From: Chromera velia
Taxonomy: Eukaryota; Sar; Chromeraceae
Reading direction: 5' to 3'
Assembly: GCA_018398765.1 (NCBI GenBank)
Contig: JAHBMJ010001224.1
Coordinates: 1 to 33,889, forward strand
DNA: 33,889 nt
The notes beneath the pieces were generated by a model. It saw only the letters and a program-made list of their open reading frames with translations, had not been told where the DNA came from and ran no database searches. The position numbers and the translations under genes are program-made. This document shows positions 10,234-32,702 of the stretch, piece after piece (position 1 is the stretch's first letter; every line of letters begins with the position of its first letter).

Positions 10234-11100
10234 TAGGACTTCTGGCCTGAAGATTTGATTCTCTCACCACGTGTCCAGACAGAAGCTTGATTGAACTGTG
10301 TATGCAGAGTTCGTAGCAAGGTCAGTCAAAAAGCTGCTGCTTAGCTGTATGCACAGACGCAGGATTAACTGCAAATTTGGACCTACTGGTGGGCCTGTTA
10401 CCTCCATCCTCCAGATGTACAGGAGAATATGCAGCTATGTCTGTCCCATACCAGTTCTTTTTTGCCATCGAAGATGATTATCCTATATATAATTTAATTG
10501 CGTGGCCGAGATCGATCTTGTGCCATGCATTGGCGTCCCGCACATATTGCTTGAGGGGCACGTTTCTCTCTGCATGTTATGCGGAGGGATCGATGGATTG
10601 TTTTCTCGCGACCGTTCGCACGGAGCCCGCCATGCGTGACGGATGGGTGTCGCGATCGGGCGACACAGTGTCACGCGCGCGTTACCCGTTGACCCAGGTC
10701 GCGGGGAATTAACCGAGGCCCTGGGCCCCGGCACGTACGTACGTACGCGTACGTTGACTGCATGCGCGTTAATTATCGTTGCATATGAATATATATTGTG
10801 CATGTATGAATGCGCGTCAATTGCAACAAATTTGCAACAATTGCAACACGCACATGCAATAACTATCGCCTCGGGGGGCAGCTCAGCTCTGCTAAGATCA
10901 GCCGAGAGGCCCTGAGATCGCACGGAGTAGGACTGAGGATAGAACAGGTCAAAAAATGGGTGCGCAATTCGAGCGAGACAGATATAATCACCCCTGACAG
11001 AATTATTATTATAAAAGTGGCGGCGCCCTTCAGGTGCCGTGCGGACCTTGCAAGACTTGTAAAAATTTGTAAGTCCAGAGAATCGGATTGGTCATAATTC
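10234..11100. other. no recognised gene; GC/CpG-rich patch
   Basis: 10500-10760 is CpG-rich with a palindromic (CGTA)n run at about 10733-10754. 10800-10860 repeats TTGCAACAA-type words. Open frames on both strands (for example 10377-10712, which starts with TTG) show no motif that I know. Confidence 0.6.
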
Positions 11101-12210
11101 ATCAGTCAATAAATGAATCCATTCATTCTAATCATATATGTTCAGTTCAATGATTACATCATCTGTTCATTCTAGACTTCATAGTGCTACTGCAAGTGTA
11201 TGTTCACTTGGTTCTTTCTTCTGTTTTGGACTTCAACTTTCAAGGTTGAGTTGAGCTGTAACTAACCTGCATGTACATGCGTATGTGTGGCGGTGCGTGA
11301 AAAAGGCCCGCGTGCATCTGTGAGGTCGCACGCACGTATCGATAATTATGACAGGGGTGATCGTATGGCAAAATCCTCAGTCCTGCTACAGAATAACCGC
11401 ACTCGCATAAGTTAAACACATTTTTTCATTTTTAGGGGGGGGGGTCGCTTCTATCTCTGTTTGTCACAGTATTGCCCGAATTTAGCACAGAGAAAGTAAG
11501 ATGACGCTGTGCAGGGAGTTGAAATGATAATACGGGTTTGAAGAATTTTAAAGCAATGGGACATAACAGCTATAGTAACAGGATTCGTTCGATCAGGTTA
11601 GTCAAGGTGCACAAACACCTGCATACTCACCTCAGCTCACTATACACCTTCACCTTATTTAGAATAGATTGTTTAGTTTATCTAATTTTAAGTAATTAAA
11701 AGTTTAGATTGAGAATGAAAAATATATAAAAAGACTGTGGAATTCTTAATTAATTTTTGGAGCCCATGTTATTATTATTCCACGTACTTATGCTCAAATA
11801 CATTCATTCTTCTATAATCATTTTTTTTTGTACAACTCTGAGCACAACGAAGCGCTATACAGAATGTAAATAGAATGAAACACATTCAGAATTAATTTTC
11901 TGTGTTGCTTAGTAACATGTCATTGTATATAAACCGGATTGATTTCGTTCTGGCTAGCACATTTTAGTAAATGGTTTATGTCATTTTTTAGGCTAGCTGT
12001 ATGCATGCTAGCCCGAAGCCCCGGCTTAGTCGAACTCTGCGGTATTTCTACAATACACACCTGCTGTCGATGTGTTGTATAAGACTTTTTTTTACGTAAT
12101 ACTTCATCTCTTTTTGAAGCCGTCTTCTAAAGACGTGCTTCCATTCTTTGCCACTTTTTTTTTTCTTTTCTTTTCTCTCTGCGCAATTCATCCTCGCTTT
12201 TTCCGCGCAG
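11101..12210. other. AT-rich intergenic sequence
   Basis: No gene is seen. A small perfect hairpin, GGCTAGC...GCTAGCC, lies at about 11991-12013, next to AAGCCCCGGCTT. Poly-T runs occur near 11820 and 12080-12170. Confidence 0.7.
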
Positions 12211-12820
12211 GACGACTGAAATAAACATCAATGTCCCAACCCCTTCATCGATTCAATTCTTCTGCGTGCTGCCAGGCAGATTGACTGGCGTCTGTACATC
12301 GAGCAGAATCAGAAAGAGGGGCATTGCGCCTGAGAGTGTGAAGAAACTGCTTGGACGAATTGAGGGAAGGGTATTGGACGGGGAACTCTTCCTCCCTTTA
12401 ATTGAGCACTTATTTCACAATCAAATTCGTTTGGGGAAAGGATTCAACAGTCGACTCAGGCTAAGAGAAAGAGGAGAAATGAGAAAGAGAAAGGGGTGGA
12501 GGGGAGAAACGCGTTGGGGCATGGAGAGAGAGCGATTGAGTTCATTGTTTTGCTCCTTCCTTCCTGCTCGATGTACCGCATTTACAGCCTTCTTCTTAAT
12601 TGCTGGAAGATGGAGAAAGAAAGAAAATAACACTCACTGCTCGATCGTCATGAAAGGAGCAAAAAAAAAGAAGAATTCAGGTTGTTGTCTCATGTCGAAT
12701 GACCACAGACAAGCGGCACATGCTTTTCTTCCGCCTGTCTGTCTTTTGATGGCATTTATTTCACAATTTGGGTTTCTACTTCTTTGGTTTCCTGTTTTCG
12801 GAACGTACGAGTCAAAATGA
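12211..12820 (+). other. exon-like open frame, product unknown
   Basis: A T-rich tract ending 'ttccgcgcag' (12201-12210) is followed by a frame that stays open to 12820. It reads TEININVPTPSSIQFFCVLP and later IAPESVKKLLGRIEGRVLDG and ELFLPLIEHLFHN, a plausible folded-protein sequence. After about 12460 it becomes K/R-rich and low-complexity, so the true exon probably ends earlier, perhaps at 'aggg|gtattg' near 12370. There is no ATG in frame (the apparent start at 12266 is GTG) and no partner exon was found. Confidence 0.25.
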
Positions 12821-13169
12821 GGAGATGGGAAGTCTAGATAATCAGGCAGGCACTTCGATCAACAATTTTCAACTGATTTGCCGAACGAGATGGACGGCAA
12901 AGAAGGAAAAGACTGGAAGAAAACGAATCGGACGAATAAAGAACGAATCTGTGTGAGAAGGGAATGAAGGGAAGAAAGTTGAAGGTTCAAGATAGAGATA
13001 GAGAAGATCACAGATTATACGTGTAAGCATGCAGGTCGGCACCATCCACCAGAAAGATAGATCAATTGTTTTCATAGTGGCCTCTTGCGATTGATTCCTC
13101 ACCTGTCGATCGATCTGTCCCATTGCTCTGCTCGTCTCCCACCTATCACAACCCCAAGACAAGCGCACT

Positions 13170-13385
13170 TTTGTTCATTCATTTGCTCACTCACTCCCTC
13201 ACTCACTCATTCATCCATTTACTTACTGACTCACTCACTCACTCACTCATTCATTCATACTCACCCCCCTTCCCTTCATGCATCCCCGCACTTCCTTTCC
13301 CCCCCTCTTCTGTATCTGCTTTCGTTCCTTGACTGACTGACTGACTGACTGACTGACTGACTGATTCATTCATTCATCCTCTTCG
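13170..13385. repeat. tetranucleotide microsatellites (CTCA/TTCA, then GACT)
   Basis: Interrupted (ACTC)n and (ATTC)n tracts at about 13185-13258 are followed by (GACT)n at about 13330-13363. A short (GGCC)n palindrome lies near 13470. From 12821 to 13932 no gene is seen. The 3' untranslated region of the kinesin gene probably begins below 13933. Confidence 0.9.
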
Positions 13386-13932
13386 GAAGAGCCTTGCAAG
13401 CTCGAACCAAAACATCTCGCCGAGCTGCATGGCTTGACGAATAAATGTTTGAATGATTTGTTGAATTGTCAGGCCGGCCGGCCGGCCGTGCGTTTGGTGG
13501 GTTTGCGTGTGTCCGTCTGTCTCAACTGATGAATCCCCCCATCTCAACTCGACACATCAATGTTCGATCGATCCTTCGTCCGTCCGTCCATGTTATTTTC
13601 CTTCCTGGCCTGGGAAGCTTCAAAAGTCGTACGTGAATTTTTCTCCCCCCTCGTACTTTTTCTGTGTGTCTTTCAAACAGCCGAACAACACAAGAGGAAG
13701 GGAGAGTGCTTGATTTGAAAAGAAAAGCAAAAAAAAGAAAAGGAGGAAGGATCCCACCCAACCCAGCTGCCGGGGGGTCCGAAATTGTTCAAACGAGATT
13801 TAAGGACCGGCACGGAAAAGAAAACTTCTTGATGTGACAAAGTCTGCCTTCAAAAAAGTTCTTTTTCTCTCTCTCTTCGATTGTGGTTCACCTCTTTACC
13901 ATGACACGCATATAATGAAAGACATTCACTCA

Positions 13933-26451
<12,519 letters not shown>

Positions 26452-26879
26452 GAGGAAGTGTGGAGCTCTTACACACGAAGAACGAAGATGTCTTTCAGGG
26501 ATGATCTACTGATGGTCTTGCTGGTGCACTCTTGTTGCTTGCAAAGGGACACGTCGCTGATTCCTTCACGGTCGGTGACGTGTCTAAATGGGTTCCTCTT
26601 TGGAGAATCTTCCTGGCTATCTGGATGTACTGAAGCGCTGTGCGTGTGCAACCACTTTGACACATATGTAAGGTGAGCGAGGTCTGTCGGAAGGAGCCTT
26701 TGAAGGAGTTACCTATAGCTTCGATCTGACTGGGAGCCCCTTTATACATGCATGCACGTGGGAGGTCAGGCACTCTAGCTCATGCATATGCAAGCGTGCG
26801 CAGATCGACGTATGGTGAAATTTCGTGCGTATGTTCTTTTTAATTGGCAGGCTGGGGCCTCTTTTCTTGGGAATTTTCT

Positions 26880-27088
26880 CAAAATTGTCCGCAAAATTGT
26901 CCACGAAATTGTTCGCGCGAAATTGTCCGCGAAATTGTCCGCAAAACTGTCCACAAAATTGTCCGCGAAATTGTCCGCAAAATTGCAGTCCGCAAAACGC
27001 CGCAAAATTGTCCGCAAAATTGTCTGCGAAATTGTCCGCAAAATTGCAGTCCGCAAAATTATCCGCGAAATTGTCTACAAAATCTTGA
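26880..27088. repeat. 12-bp repeat array A (CGAAATTGTCCG)
   Basis: About 17 copies of CGAAATTGTCCG or its variant CAAAATTGTCCG, with occasional 15-bp units (CAAAATTGCAGTCCG). Because 12 is a multiple of three, each frame gives a tetrapeptide repeat (NFAD, KLSA, QNCP and others), so open frames here are not evidence of coding. Confidence 0.95.
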
Positions 27089-27409
27089 GGGTTCGTGGAT
27101 GCATAGCACATCCCAGCATACCGGCCGTTAGTTTATATGGTATTGGGTATCATGCCTAGACTAGTTTCTTCTTAATCTACCCTAATCTATCCACGCTTAG
27201 TTTCTAACTCTGCCTGCCTCTCTATCACGTTTTTTTTTCCCAGTTTCTCTTTTACATCAACTTCAATCGCCCCTGCTGGCCGGAAATTGACCCGGAATCA
27301 CTTAACTCACTCTCAAGCAACGACTCTTCAATAAATGACTCTTCCGGTCCGATTTTTTTCTCTCTCCAACCTTTTACTTCTTTACGCTTCTCCGTTGTTC
27401 TCCGTCCAT

Positions 27410-27901
27410 TCAATCAGCTTGGTCTGCAAAATTGTCTGTGAAATTGTCTGCAAAATTGCATTTCACAAAATTGTTTGCGAAATTGAATTGAATTGTCCGT
27501 GAAAATTGTCTGCGAAATTGCAAAATTGTCCGCGATCGAAATTGTCCGCGAAATTGTCCGTAAAATTGTCCGCGAAATTGTCCGCGAAATTGCAAAATTG
27601 TCCGCGAAGTCCGCAAAATTAATTGTCCGCGAAATTGTCCGCGAATGTCGTGAGGGGGAATGTTAAAGGCACTTATTAATTTCCGCTCTTGTTTCAGGAG
27701 TGTGTGTCTCGAAAGAATGGAAGTTTCTGTATCCGAAATTGGGAAATTTTTATTGCGGAACTGCCCTCCGAGAACATACAGTAGGCAATCCAAATCATGA
27801 AGAGTCATCCAATACAAATTCGTATGCACAGGTGCTTTCCGGGGCCGCACACAGTAGAATTCCGTGAGCATGTCGACCCCTCCGTCTATACATGCATTCA
27901 T
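27410..27901 (-). CDS. hypothetical small protein whose C-terminus is the 12-bp array
   Basis: A 163-codon frame opens with an ATG at 27901. About 80 residues are non-repetitive and protein-like (for example LTEFYCVRPRKAPVHTNLYW and HDLDCLLYVLGGQF). The rest is translated array B, giving irregular RGQF-type repeats, and a stop follows just past the array. Nothing in it is recognised. It has no introns and shares the kinesin's strand. It may be spurious, since the repeat favours open frames. Confidence 0.2.
   Translation of the reverse strand: MNACIDGGVDMLTEFYCVRPRKAPVHTNLYWMTLHDLDCLLYVLGGQFRNKNFPISDTETSILSRHTLLKQERKLISAFNIPPHDIRGQFRGQLILRTSRTILQFRGQFRGQFYGQFRGQFRSRTILQFRRQFSRTIQFNFANNFVKCNFADNFTDNFADQAD
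27424..27646. repeat. 12-bp repeat array B (same unit as array A)
   Basis: A second, less regular array of the same unit in the same orientation, about 335 bp downstream of array A. TG-containing variants are more frequent at its start (27424-27500) and CG-containing ones toward its end. Confidence 0.95.
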
Positions 27902-28833
27902 CTCTCAGTCAAGCTTCCACACACTTGCTTTGACCGTGAAGCCGGAACGTTTATAGATCTTTGCATGAAACAGCTCAGCAGCAGAGACCCTGCCTGTGCG
28001 TAATGCAGGGCGGGCGGTGCAGATCCTGTCGAGCGGATGCAACAGGTAAGGAAAACAAGTAACAGTATACGTCTGGCACACCCTTTCTGTGCTTTGTGTG
28101 AATGCATTGCTACATGACAACATGTCGTCTTCTGGAGAGTGGACATCTTGAAAATTGGATACTTGATTGAAGATCCCCTATATTTTGCAAAGATTACCCG
28201 ACAGGTTTGAGGTCAAAATACGGCTGTTTTGGTTACTCTGGTAGCAAAAGCATGTGTAGAAAGAAGCAGAGGGGAGGAAGAATGCAATGCAGATTTCACT
28301 TTTTTGCCTTCTTCTCTGTATGTGCAACCCCCTTCCTTGCAGAGCTCTCTTTTCTCTGACTGCCTGCCTGGTGACTGCAAGCAGGTCCGCCATTGGAGTG
28401 CTTGTACTGAGACCACCATAATAGAAAAGAATAGAGACAAAGTCCACAGCCAAGATGCCCTTCAAAAATGGGGGTCATTTTTTTTGCTAGTGCAGCTGCC
28501 ATACATTTGACTCTTCATTAGTTGGATTACCTAAGATTAATTCCTTTTTCCATTATAAGCTAGCTGCATGACTCGATCAATGTATATATATGTTTGTCCG
28601 GCCTCACTGAGTGTCACATCGGTTGCCACACACCGAACAGAAGGCAGGGACTGGCGCTTCCTGAAACAGTGAGGATTCATCAGTGGCAAGGCGCACATGT
28701 CTGTTTTTGAAACACGCAACTGAGCAAGCAGGTCTGTCTGGTTTTCTCAACAATCAAGTGTTGTTTGGCTTGCACCAGTCGGTGTTCCCCCCGATCTACC
28801 ATCGATCCACATTTCTGACACGAATCAGCAACA

Positions 28834-30332
28834 ATGATTATGGACACTGCCGAAGAGAGCATCTACAAAATCATTCCCATGGTGGAGCCTCCTCCCATGA
28901 AACACCCTCTCCACAAATCGAAGCACAACCCCAAGTGTCCACCAACGGGGTCGACTTTCGGCCTTGCACAGACCTCCAAGCCTGGTGTTGTCAACATCCA
29001 GGGAGAGGAGGTGGAGCCACAGGGTAGCAACCACATCTACAAGAAGAATCTTGCCACCTTTGGCCCACCTCCTGGGTCAATAAAACCGGAACCTGTCACT
29101 TACCTCAAGAAGGGCACTTTCGCAAAGCCAGTGGAACCTTGTAAGTTCATGCACTCTCTATCGGTCAATCAACAGTTCACCATGCCAGCTCTGTAATTTA
29201 CCAGTCGGACCATTCCGATCGATATCAGTACTCACAGCACATTGTACAAGATACAGCACTCTTCTTTGAAACCTTCTAACAGATGCTGAGGCGCTGTCAG
29301 TCCTGTCTACTTGTTTGTACGCGCAGCATTCCAAATATGTACTTGTATGATGGCTCAGCTGCATATGTACATTCCTGCTTGCAGTGCAAACAATCCGAAA
29401 GAGCAAGCCAGAGCTCCTTCAGCCGTCCACTCTGAAGACCAAACTGCGCCCTCCAGTGCCTGCCACTTCGGACAAGCCCGTGATGAATCTGGTCTCTGAC
29501 AAGAATTTCATCACATCCAACGCAGTCGATGTCATTCTCGCAGCTCCCCACAGACCCGCCCCCAGGCCCGAGGACAGGGACTACATGAAGAAGGCAGACT
29601 ACGGAAAGGTTCCGCAGTACCTCACACAGATCAAGGCAGACATCACACAAGAGCTTGAGTACATCCAGAAGCTGCAGGAGGAAGAGGACGAGAAGCGCAG
29701 ATCGCAGGTCACTCATGGTTTATGCGAGAGAAGACTGTATGAGGAAAGCCTAGACTGAAGGACCGTAGAAACAGCATGAGCAATATATATGCTTTCGTAT
29801 TCAGAAGAGGAGGAATAGATGTGGGTACTGCTAGCCGCTGCCAATCACCTTCTGTAATTTACTCACTTGCGAACTGAGGACGCATCCGCTCCAAGAGCAA
29901 ATCCGCTGCTTCAGATAGAAATGCACCGTTACAGTCTTGTTGTCTCTTTACTGCGATGCATTCTGTGCCTGCTTTTTCTGCGTCTCCTTCTCTTCAACTT
30001 GAATCGTCAAGCTCGTACCAGATCCAGACGTAAGATTTCTTGTTTCTGAAAAATTGGATTCGCATTCCCCTGTGTAATACAAAGGAAAGACGGAATGAAA
30101 TGCGGCTGGACTGCTTCTTTGCAGATCAAGCTGATGCCTGAGGAGCAGCGACAGGAGCTGATCGAAAACTTGAAGGCAAAGTGGGAGAAGGTGGGTTCCC
30201 CCCATGCAGAATGTGCAAACGGAGAAGTTCAGCGTTTCAGGGGCTTTTGTCTCTCTGTCTGTCTGTCTGTCTGTCTGTCTGTATAGTCTGTCTGTCATGA
30301 AGAAAAGGAGGGAGAAGAAGAAGAAACATATA

Positions 30333-30364
<32 letters not shown>

Positions 30365-30665
30365 TATATAGTCTGCCTGTCTGTCTGTCTGTCTGTCTGT
30401 CTATCTGTCTGTCTGTCTGTCTGTCTGTATAGTCTGTCTGTCATGAAGAAAAGGAGGGAGAAGAAGAAGAAACATATAGTCTGTCTGTCTGTCTGTCTGT
30501 AAAGAGGATATAGTCTGTCTGTCTGTCTGTCTGTGTTGTTTGATTGTTGGTTCTATTCTTTTGTCTTTGTTCTTTCCTTTTTTTTGTCTGTTGTGTTGAT
30601 AAAGAAAAGAAGAGAGAAGAAGAAACATATAGTCTGCCTGCCTGCCTGCCTGCCTGCCTCTCTCT

Positions 30666-30699
<34 letters not shown>

Positions 30700-30723
30700 G
30701 CGTGTGCGTGCGTGCGTGCGTGC

Positions 30724-30759
<36 letters not shown>

Positions 30760-31248
30760 GGATGTGTCCGTGGGTAGAGGTGGGGGTACCAAGGAAAGGA
30801 AGGAAAACGCCCAGGGCGTCCGTTGGGTTGCCCGTCCTGGGAGGAACATCATCATCCACATTTGCATGGGTGTTTCTGTAAAAATGTGCGTAGATTTTTT
30901 TCTCACATGGGTGTGTGTGTGTGTGTGTGTGCATGTGCGTGTCTGTGTCCCTCTCTCTCTGTGTTTGTGTGTGTATGTGTGTGCGTGAGCGTGCGCAGGC
31001 GGGAGCGTGCGTATGTCTGCACGACTGTGCCTGAGATCGATCGTATGTCTTTGCATTTCACCTCATGATCGAATGGCCACATGCACATGCAGGTGAACAG
31101 GGACTACCAGGGCCAGACGCATCTGACAAATCTGGACACGATCGGGAAGCGCAGGAGGAAGGAGAACTACGAGCAGACTCTCCAGCAGATCGAGAGAGAC
31201 ATCGAGAAGCTCAACAAGGGGTACATCTTTGAGGACAGAGAGTACTGA
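28834..31248 (+). CDS. ENKUR: enkurin, four exons, 283 aa
   Basis: Exons 28834-29140, 29385-29707, 30125-30190 and 31093-31248, all GT-AG and in phase (852 nt with stop). A second ATG at 28840 would remove only two residues. Family features: N-terminal EESIYKIIP (7-15), Pro-rich segments that could bind SH3-type partners, the conserved block KPVMNLVSDKNFITSNAVDV (133-152), then DYGKVPQYL, and a C-terminal enkurin domain (about 185-280) with MPEEQRQELIENLKAKWEK, the THLTNLDTIGKRRRKENYE block and ERDIEKL. The mammalian protein is about 256 residues. Enkurin is a calmodulin- and ion-channel-associated protein of sperm and cilia, and its algal homologue lies at the inner junction of axonemal doublets, so this organism very probably builds a motile flagellum. 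The gene is head to head with the kinesin. Confidence 0.95.
30249..31015. repeat. large compound microsatellite in enkurin intron 3
   Basis: Blocks of (CTGT)n are separated by two near-identical copies of an AG-rich spacer (ATAGTCTGTCTGTCATGAAG... at about 30284 and 30429) with a third partial copy near 30600. Then follow (CTGC)n, (TC)n, (GTGC)n and (GT)n to about 30760, and a further (GT)n at 30911-30991. Open frames on both strands are repeat artefacts. Confidence 0.95.
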
Positions 31249-32309
31249 TGGATCCATCGATCCACTCGACTCACCTACAGAACAGACTATCAATCGTCGG
31301 ATGATGATACATGGCCCTTGGAACGGTGACAGGCAAGGAGGGGTGACGGAAGGGCACGGGGGCGGGAGACGGGGGGCAGTTTTCGTTTGTTTGTGTCACC
31401 GGGGTGAGGGGAGAGGAAAGTGGGGCAGAAGAGAAGGAGGCGCGTTCGGTTGGCAGCACAAAAGCCTAAAGGAATTAAGGGCTGCTGGCCCGACGAATGG
31501 GCGGGTGTGAGACAAAAGGGGGGTTCGGATGGAAACGCGTTTCTTCTTTTCCAGACAACAAGCATCCGCGCCTGGAATTTCAGTTCGAACGTCAACCAGA
31601 CAGATATTCGGACAGAGGGCATGTTGAGGAAGGGGAAGGGGGGGGGGGACGGAAGGAGGGTGGGAGGTGACGAGTGCATGTCACTGGTTTGGCTGCTTTA
31701 GGATGTCATACTGTCTCCAATTCTGCCGGCTGTCTTTCTGCCAAGTTTCATGCTCATGCAGTAATGCAATCGAAGCCGGAAGAAGTCGTGGGGCATCGGG
31801 CAGACGCTCTCTCAGGCTCTTTGATGTAAAGAGAAGTACAGTCTCGGGAAGTCAAACATTTCCGAATCGTTGTTTACACTTAAATCTTGACTGTTTGCAT
31901 AGTCTTTTCACTCATAAAATTGTATATGAACTAATTTTGAAAATATATTTGCCTAGATATTTGCATATAGCCGAGGCTGACATGTCAAGCGTAACATCGT
32001 GTTTTATTATTACTAGCAATTCAGAGTTATAGTTTAAATAATAATAATAATATACAAATAGTAAAGTCTGAGATCAGAAATTAAAACGGTCTTTCAAATT
32101 GTGACAGTCTTTTAAATGTTTCAAAATCAACTTTTATATAATTCAAACTTAGATTTAAGCAAATTGTCAGTACAAAGGGCTAGGGCTTATATACGCTAGC
32201 ACTCTAACTAGCACAAGCTAGCAATATATAGTAATTATCAATTACTATGTACTACATAAATCCTAGCATGAATCATACTAGTAACATGATCATAACATTT
32301 TAATACTTA
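31249..32309. other. downstream of enkurin, no gene seen
   Basis: 31249-31700 is G-rich, with a run of ten Gs at about 31639-31648. It probably holds the enkurin 3' end. From 31850 it becomes AT-rich. A perfect 9-bp hairpin ATAGTAATT-atc-AATTACTAT lies at 32228-32248, amid repeated GCTAGC words. Confidence 0.6.
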
Positions 32310-32317
32310 GGTGTTTC

Positions 32318-32694
32318 CTAGGCTTGGATTCAATATATACATATATATATCTTTAAACTTTCCCTAATATAATAATATAAATATAATATAATATGATATA
32401 ACATCTGTATAAATTTGTTCGTGTTTTTCTTTCTTTCCCTCGTAATTCAACCCTAGATTCAACCACATCTGAGTCTTTCATCTGGACAAAGCAATCTCCC
32501 GCTGAATCCTTTTCAAAAACCGCCTCATTAACTAAAAAGACGCGTCGTCATCAGATTTTGTAGGCCGGATCTTCATTTTCTAACTCGTCTCCTCCAACCC
32601 AATCTTCATCTTCCCATGTTATATTAAGTTTATATTATATTATATTATATTAGCATTTTGTCTGAAATATAATATATATTGAATCCGAGCCTAG
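32318..32694. mobile_element. MITE-like element with perfect 8-bp target duplication
   Basis: The ends are inverted repeats of at least 22 bp with a single mismatch (CTAGGCTYGGATTCAATATA...). The direct repeat GGTGTTTC lies immediately outside both (32310-32317 and 32695-32702). The 377-bp interior is AT-rich next to the ends and holds no transposase. An 8-bp duplication fits the hAT superfamily. The terminal repeats differ from those of the element at 5855-6441, so it is a separate family. Confidence 0.85.
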
Positions 32695-32702
32695 GGTGTT
32701 TC

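Larger units (their letters stand above)
26452..28833. promoter_or_regulatory. divergent intergenic region between kinesin and enkurin genes
   Basis: The kinesin gene runs leftward from 26451 and the enkurin gene rightward from 28834, so both promoters should lie in this 2.4 kb. No TATA box is convincing. Two 12-bp repeat arrays and a possible small ORF (27410-27901, minus) lie inside. 28150-28830 shows no motif that I recognise and probably includes the enkurin 5' untranslated region. Confidence 0.45.

Noticed and set aside
10377..10712. 111-codon plus-strand frame
   Set aside because: It starts with TTG in a eukaryotic context and has no recognisable motif.
26775..27159. Frames of 87-132 codons with regular tetrapeptides
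   Set aside because: The 12-bp repeat keeps every frame open, so they carry no coding evidence.
26880..27646. CRISPR array
   Set aside because: Units are contiguous 12-mers without unique spacers, in a eukaryotic genome.
30401..31056. Frames of up to 177 codons on both strands in the enkurin intron
   Set aside because: They are translated CTGT, TC and GT repeats inside an intron.
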